A DNA stretch of 64,000 bases from Chloroflexota bacterium (lineage in GTDB: Bacteria > Chloroflexota > Dormibacteria > Aeolococcales > Aeolococcaceae), in NCBI GenBank assembly GCA_005880985.1, contig VBIQ01000013.1, forward strand, positions 1 through 64,000. Direction: 5' to 3'. Below the pieces are notes generated by a model. That model had not been told where the DNA came from. It made no database searches and saw nothing but the letters and a program-made list of their open reading frames with translations. Position numbers and translations under genes: made by a program. Positions 60,269 to 64,000 of this stretch are shown in pieces (the first letter of the stretch is position 1; each line of letters starts with the position of its first letter).

Positions 60269-60365
60269 TCAGCCTCGCCAGAGATCGCCAGCGACAACAG
60301 GAAGAAGTAGTCGCGCACCCCACGTCGATGGTGTGTCGCCGGCGCTCACCCGAAAGCCCAACTCG

Positions 60366-60461
60366 GGCCAGGTTGGCTGCGGCACCCCCGGGGGACCGCT
60401 TACCGCTGCTTCCTTCCGGACCTGACGGGGTTCACGGGCCCGGGCTGCGCAGGACCCGGCC
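60366..60461 (-). ncRNA. ffs: Signal recognition particle RNA, small bacterial type
   Basis: The universally conserved core GTCAGGTCCGGAAGGAAGCA followed by GCGGTAA is present on the minus strand, with a closing stem GGCCGGGT/ACCTGGCC that fixes the ends at about 60461 and 60366. Located upstream of dnaX, a common position. The rest of the gap (60269-60629) holds no gene; TATAGC and TACAAT hexamers upstream on the minus strand could be its promoter but lack -35 partners. Confidence 0.93.
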
Positions 60462-60629
60462 TTCAACGTCGATGCTCCCGGAGCGGACCCGAGAACGCAC
60501 CCCCTCGGTGGGGAATTCGACCCCGCTATAGCGGATTGCGGGTACAGGGCACCGCTACCTCCCCGTCTAGCGCGACCGCGAGCGATTGTACCCGCCGGGT
60601 GCCCGCCGCCCCTCTGCGACGCGGCTCGC

Positions 60630-63005
60630 TCAGGCCTCGCCTCGCTGCTCGGCGATGTGCCGGGCCTCGCCGGCCGCCGCCGCCGCCGCGGCCGGCCAGA
60701 GCAGCGACAGACGGGTCCCGTGTCCCTCCTCGCTCTCCACCTCGACGGTGGCGCCGTGCGCCTCCACCAGCCGCAGCACCAGGGCCAGCCCCATGCCGGT
60801 GCCGCCGTACTTGCGGGTCGCCGAGCTGTCCGCCTGATAGAAACGCTCGAAGATGCGCGGCTTGGCCTCGTCGGAGATGCCGATGCCGTCGTCGACCACC
60901 TCGAGGCACACGAAGCCGGCATGCCCGTTGCCCTCGGCGCGCACCTGCACGTGGCCACCGGCGGGGGTGAACTTCACCGCGTTGTCGAGCACCGCCCGCA
61001 TCACCTGCTTGAACCGGTCGGGATCGGCATAGACCTCGAGGTCGGCGGGCACGTCGACGTCGATGTCGACGGCGAGGCCCTCCTTGGCCCGCTCTTCCAC
61101 CGCCGACACCGCCTGCTCCACCACCGGGCGCACCGGCCCCTGGACGGGGTTGAGGCCCAGGGTCTCGGCCTCGAGCAGCGAGAAGTCGATCATCGTCTCG
61201 ACGATGTCGTACAGGATGCGAGCGGACACCTGGATGTCGTGCATCGCACCGAGCTTGCCCTCGTCGTCCCATCCCTCCCAGCACAACTCGATCAGGTCGG
61301 TCATTCCCAGGATCACGGTGAGCGGCGTGCGCAGCTCGTGCTGCACGGTGCCGAGGAAGTTCGACTTCATGGTGTCGAGCTCGCGCAGGCGGCGCACCGT
61401 CTCCCGCTCCTGCTCGAACAGCCGGGTGTTCTCCAGGGCGATGGCGGCGTTGTTGGCCAGAACTGTGAGGGCCTGGGCGTCGCTGTCGGCGATGCGGTGG
61501 CCGGCTCGGGAGATCACCGCCAGGGCGCCGACCACCTGGTCCTGGTAGAACATCGGCACCGCCACCATGGTGCCGGCGAGCCAGCCCTCGGGAGCGCTTT
61601 CCACCCGCACCGCGCGGCCGGCGAGCAGCTCGGCCTTCACCCCCCAGGCGTCGATCGACGGCGGACCGCCGGTCACCCCCACCGCCGCCTTCGGCGCCAG
61701 CGCGTCCTGCTCGCGAGTGCAGAGCACCGCTGCGGCACCCTCGTGACCGAGCGCCGCGGCGGCCTCGACCACCGCCTGTCGCTGGGCGTCGACACCGGCG
61801 CCGCTGGTGGTCAGGGCGCGGGAGACGGAGCCCAGACGGTCCACCGCCTCGTCGAGCCGGCGCCGTGCCTCCTCGATCTCCTCGACGTAGCTGGCGATCT
61901 GACGCCGCATATGGTTGACGCTGCCGGCCAGCCGACCCAGCTCGTCGCTCGAGGTCACCTCGATGTCGCTGCTGAGGTCGCCGCCGGCGATCCGCGCCAC
62001 CCCCTTCTCCAGCCGCCCGACCGGCTTGGTGACGAAGCGCTCGACGAAGAGGAAGATCGCCAGCGCGGTCACCAGCAACGCCAGCAGCGCCAGGGCGGCG
62101 ATGGTCAGCTCGTCGCCGCGCTGGTCGCCGACGAAGAGCGAGAGTGGCGCCTCGACGCCGACATAGCCGGCGGGCTGGGCGCTTCCCGGGGCGGCGATGG
62201 CGACGAAGCTCCCCGCCACCTGCCCGCTCCCCCCGCCGGTCAGCGGCGCGTCGTAGACCCCGTCGACGCTGTCGCGCCGCTCCGAGACGCCCTCGCTGAT
62301 GTCCGCTGGAGTGGGGCCCACCTGGAGGCGGCCGCCCAGAGTGCGGAACTCCTGCTTGGGCACCGCCGCCGACACGAAGGTGGCGGGGTACTGGGTGATC
62401 GCCCCCAGGCGCTGCAGTTGCGCGCCCAGCGGCGCGAGATAGACGACCACGCCCACCACCCCGGCGAAGCTGCGGACCGGCACCGCGGTGTCGTACGCGG
62501 GAACGCCGCCGATCAGCTCGAAGCCGGTGGCGGGGCTGCCGCGCAGGGCGGCGGCCACCGAGTCGAGCGGCGTAGTGGTGGACAGTTGCGCCCCGGTCAA
62601 GGCGGCCGACTGGAAGAGCGGGCGGCCGTCGGTTCCGGCAATGACAAACGCCTCGCCGGGCAGACTTGCAGCTGCGGAGGCGGTAGCGGTGAACAGCTGG
62701 AGCAGCGCAGTCCCTGCTCCCGGCGACTGCAGGGCGCTGATCACCTCGGGCCGGTTCGCGATCTGCTGCCCCGCCGCCACCGACGACACCGCGGTGAACT
62801 GCTGCAGCACCTGCCGCGCCACCAGGGCGCGGTTGTCGCTGTTGCTGAGCGCGGCGCCGCGGGTCTGGCGGTCGCGGCTGATCAGCAGGAAGGCGCTGAT
62901 GCCGCCGACCACCAGCAGCGCCAGCACCAGGCCGGCGGCGAGCAGCCGAAAGGCGAAGGAGCTGCGGAGGCGCCGCAGCACCGCAGGGGATCCGCCGCGG
63001 GTCAT
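60630..63005 (-). CDS. Membrane sensor histidine kinase (extracellular sensor, HAMP, GAF, HisKA, HATPase)
   Basis: 791 residues from ATG 63005, overlapping the preceding stop by ATGA; the longer open frame upstream is a shadow of the neighbour. Helix 1 at ~18-43 ([20 protein letters not shown]), an outside sensor of ~250 residues resembling a double-Cache fold ([39 protein letters not shown]), helix 2 ([20 protein letters not shown]), HAMP ([20 protein letters not shown]), GAF (~400-545), HisKA with [15 protein letters not shown] (His556), HATPase with [23 protein letters not shown] and [14 protein letters not shown]. No receiver domain; its regulator is not in the window. Confidence 0.93.
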   Translation of the reverse strand: MTRGGSPAVLRRLRSSFAFRLLAAGLVLALLVVGGISAFLLISRDRQTRGAALSNSDNRALVARQVLQQFTAVSSVAAGQQIANRPEVISALQSPGAGTALLQLFTATASAAASLPGEAFVIAGTDGRPLFQSAALTGAQLSTTTPLDSVAAALRGSPATGFELIGGVPAYDTAVPVRSFAGVVGVVVYLAPLGAQLQRLGAITQYPATFVSAAVPKQEFRTLGGRLQVGPTPADISEGVSERRDSVDGVYDAPLTGGGSGQVAGSFVAIAAPGSAQPAGYVGVEAPLSLFVGDQRGDELTIAALALLALLVTALAIFLFVERFVTKPVGRLEKGVARIAGGDLSSDIEVTSSDELGRLAGSVNHMRRQIASYVEEIEEARRRLDEAVDRLGSVSRALTTSGAGVDAQRQAVVEAAAALGHEGAAAVLCTREQDALAPKAAVGVTGGPPSIDAWGVKAELLAGRAVRVESAPEGWLAGTMVAVPMFYQDQVVGALAVISRAGHRIADSDAQALTVLANNAAIALENTRLFEQERETVRRLRELDTMKSNFLGTVQHELRTPLTVILGMTDLIELCWEGWDDEGKLGAMHDIQVSARILYDIVETMIDFSLLEAETLGLNPVQGPVRPVVEQAVSAVEERAKEGLAVDIDVDVPADLEVYADPDRFKQVMRAVLDNAVKFTPAGGHVQVRAEGNGHAGFVCLEVVDDGIGISDEAKPRIFERFYQADSSATRKYGGTGMGLALVLRLVEAHGATVEVESEEGHGTRLSLLWPAAAAAAAGEARHIAEQRGEA

Positions 63006-63916
63006 TCCGGTGCGGTGGTGGCCCAGGCTCGTCGGGCGGCGCGGATCACGGCGACCAGGAGGAGGGCGCAGAGCGGGACGATGACCGGCCAGGCCAGGAG
63101 GCCGTGGCCGAAGCTCAGCCCGGAGGCCGGGCCGAGGCCGGGGATCACGGGGATGGCGGCGAGGTCGAGCACGGCCCGCGACGCCGGGACCGCACCGAAC
63201 GGCGACAGGCCGGACAGGGTGATCACCCCGGCGCCGCCGCCATTGCTCGGCCCGCTGCCGCCGGTGGTCGCACCAGGGCCGACGCCGCCTGGGGTGCTGC
63301 CGCCCGAGCCACCGCCGCCAGGGCCGGGGTTGCCGGACGGGCAGCCGGTGACGCAGAGGCTGGGGCCGGGGCCGAGCACGCAGGTGGAGCCGACCCCCAC
63401 GCTGCAGGTCGGCTGGTTGAGGCAGAGATTGGTGATGCAGACGCTCGGCGTGGGGACCGGGAGACCGGACCCGCTCGGCGTGCCCACCGGCAGACCGGGG
63501 AGCGGCGGTGTGTCCTGCGGACTGCATGACGACAGGCAGATCCCTGGCAGGGTGGGGGTGGGCACCGGCAGCGTCGCCGTCGGCAGCGGCGCGGTCGGGG
63601 TCGGCAGCGGCAGCGTTGGCAGGGGCAGGGTGGGGGTGGGAACCGGGAGCGTCGCCGTCGGCAGCGGCACGGTCGGGGTCGGCAGCGGCAGCGTCGGCAG
63701 GGGCAGGCTGGGGGTGGCGATCGGCAGGGTCGGCGCCGGCGGCAGTGTCGGCAGCAGCGTGGCCGACGGGGTGGGCACCGGCAGGCCGAGGGCGGCCGCC
63801 GGGGACGCGGTGATCACCCCGCCGGCGGCGGCCAGGGCCACCGATGCCAGGCAGACGGCCAGGCGCGCGCGGACGCGCACCCGCAGCTCGTCCCACCTGC
63901 GCATGTCAGCGATCAT
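63002..63916 (-). CDS. Proline-rich repeat protein with C-terminal membrane anchor
   Basis: 304 residues from ATG 63916 (ATG 63904 also possible). Signal peptide [20 protein letters not shown]. Residues ~45-120 are Leu/Pro/Thr tandem repeats of [20 protein letters not shown] type (two near-identical 31-residue copies). Then a segment with five short cysteine loops (CLSSC, CITNLC, CSVG, CVLG, CVTGC), a Gly-rich stretch and one helix ([20 protein letters not shown]) with a basic end. Exposed outside as an extended rod. Coupled by ATGA to the sensor kinase, so the two probably work together. Confidence 0.75.
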   Translation of the reverse strand: MIADMRRWDELRVRVRARLAVCLASVALAAAGGVITASPAAALGLPVPTPSATLLPTLPPAPTLPIATPSLPLPTLPLPTPTVPLPTATLPVPTPTLPLPTLPLPTPTAPLPTATLPVPTPTLPGICLSSCSPQDTPPLPGLPVGTPSGSGLPVPTPSVCITNLCLNQPTCSVGVGSTCVLGPGPSLCVTGCPSGNPGPGGGGSGGSTPGGVGPGATTGGSGPSNGGGAGVITLSGLSPFGAVPASRAVLDLAAIPVIPGLGPASGLSFGHGLLAWPVIVPLCALLLVAVIRAARRAWATTAPE

Positions 63917-64000
63917 ACGAGCGCCCCGGCACAACGACCTTATCCGGACCACACGATGTCGTGACATTCGCTGACAGTGGTGCCCATGGGCTGACGGCGT

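Overview
The window is a 64 kb piece of a very GC-rich bacterial chromosome. GTG starts are common and many neighbouring genes overlap by 4 bases (ATGA or GTGA). A sortase with an adjacent candidate substrate, several proteins with a C-terminal membrane anchor and basic tail, a Tat signal, a lipoprotein and a secretin-less type IV pilus locus all suggest a single-membrane (monoderm) cell. Dormibacterota, Chloroflexota or a deep Actinomycetota would fit. That placement is inference; no rRNA is present to settle it. Housekeeping anchors are tRNA-Ala(UGC), tRNA-Ile(GAU), recR, ybaB, dnaX and the small SRP RNA.

Layout. 1-3.7 kb: a Tat-exported phosphoesterase (cut by the window edge), a secreted protein and a membrane-anchored Asp-box beta-propeller. 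3.7-26.1 kb: a dense set of ATP-dependent carboxylate-activating enzymes in two blocks. The left block is one minus-strand operon: PaaK-like A1, asparagine synthetase-like, PaaK-like B1, divergent PaaK-like C1, a D-Ala-D-Ala-ligase-like ATP-grasp enzyme and PaaK-like A2. The right block has a second asparagine synthetase, a methyltransferase, a MurF-like ligase without the usual N-terminal domain, C2, a cytosolic NMT1/THI5-like binding protein and B2. Between the ligase genes lie an HD-GYP/PKD membrane protein, two secreted proteins, tRNA-Ala and a GNAT acetyltransferase. No NRPS, PKS or carrier-protein gene is visible. This is the best candidate in the window for an undescribed system: ten ligases or amidotransferases that could build an amide-rich small molecule or decorate a glycan.

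26.1-30.1 kb: secreted surface proteins, including a duplicated pair in which one copy has gained an ~80-residue insert. 30.2-38 kb: a GT2 glycosyltransferase, a polytopic membrane protein, and a minus-strand operon (TPR lipoprotein, YfhO-like protein, TPR membrane protein, GT39-like protein) that looks like cell-envelope glycan work. 38.2-41.1 kb: a collagen-like secreted protein with about 266 Gly-X-Y triplets. 41.2-49.3 kb: a type IV pilus locus (PilT, PilB, PilC, two major-type prepilins, two minor pseudopilins, a PilX/TadG-like protein and a stand-alone N-terminal domain of prepilin peptidase).

49.4-53.4 kb: a hybrid histidine kinase and a NarL-type regulator, with the same GC-rich hairpin at both ends of the pair. 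53.5-57 kb: a TPNTG-type surface protein, its probable sortase, and a CAP-domain surface protein behind a structured leader. 57-60.5 kb: the dnaX-ybaB-recR operon with tRNA-Ile and SRP RNA. 60.6-64 kb: a membrane sensor kinase translationally coupled to a proline-rich membrane protein.
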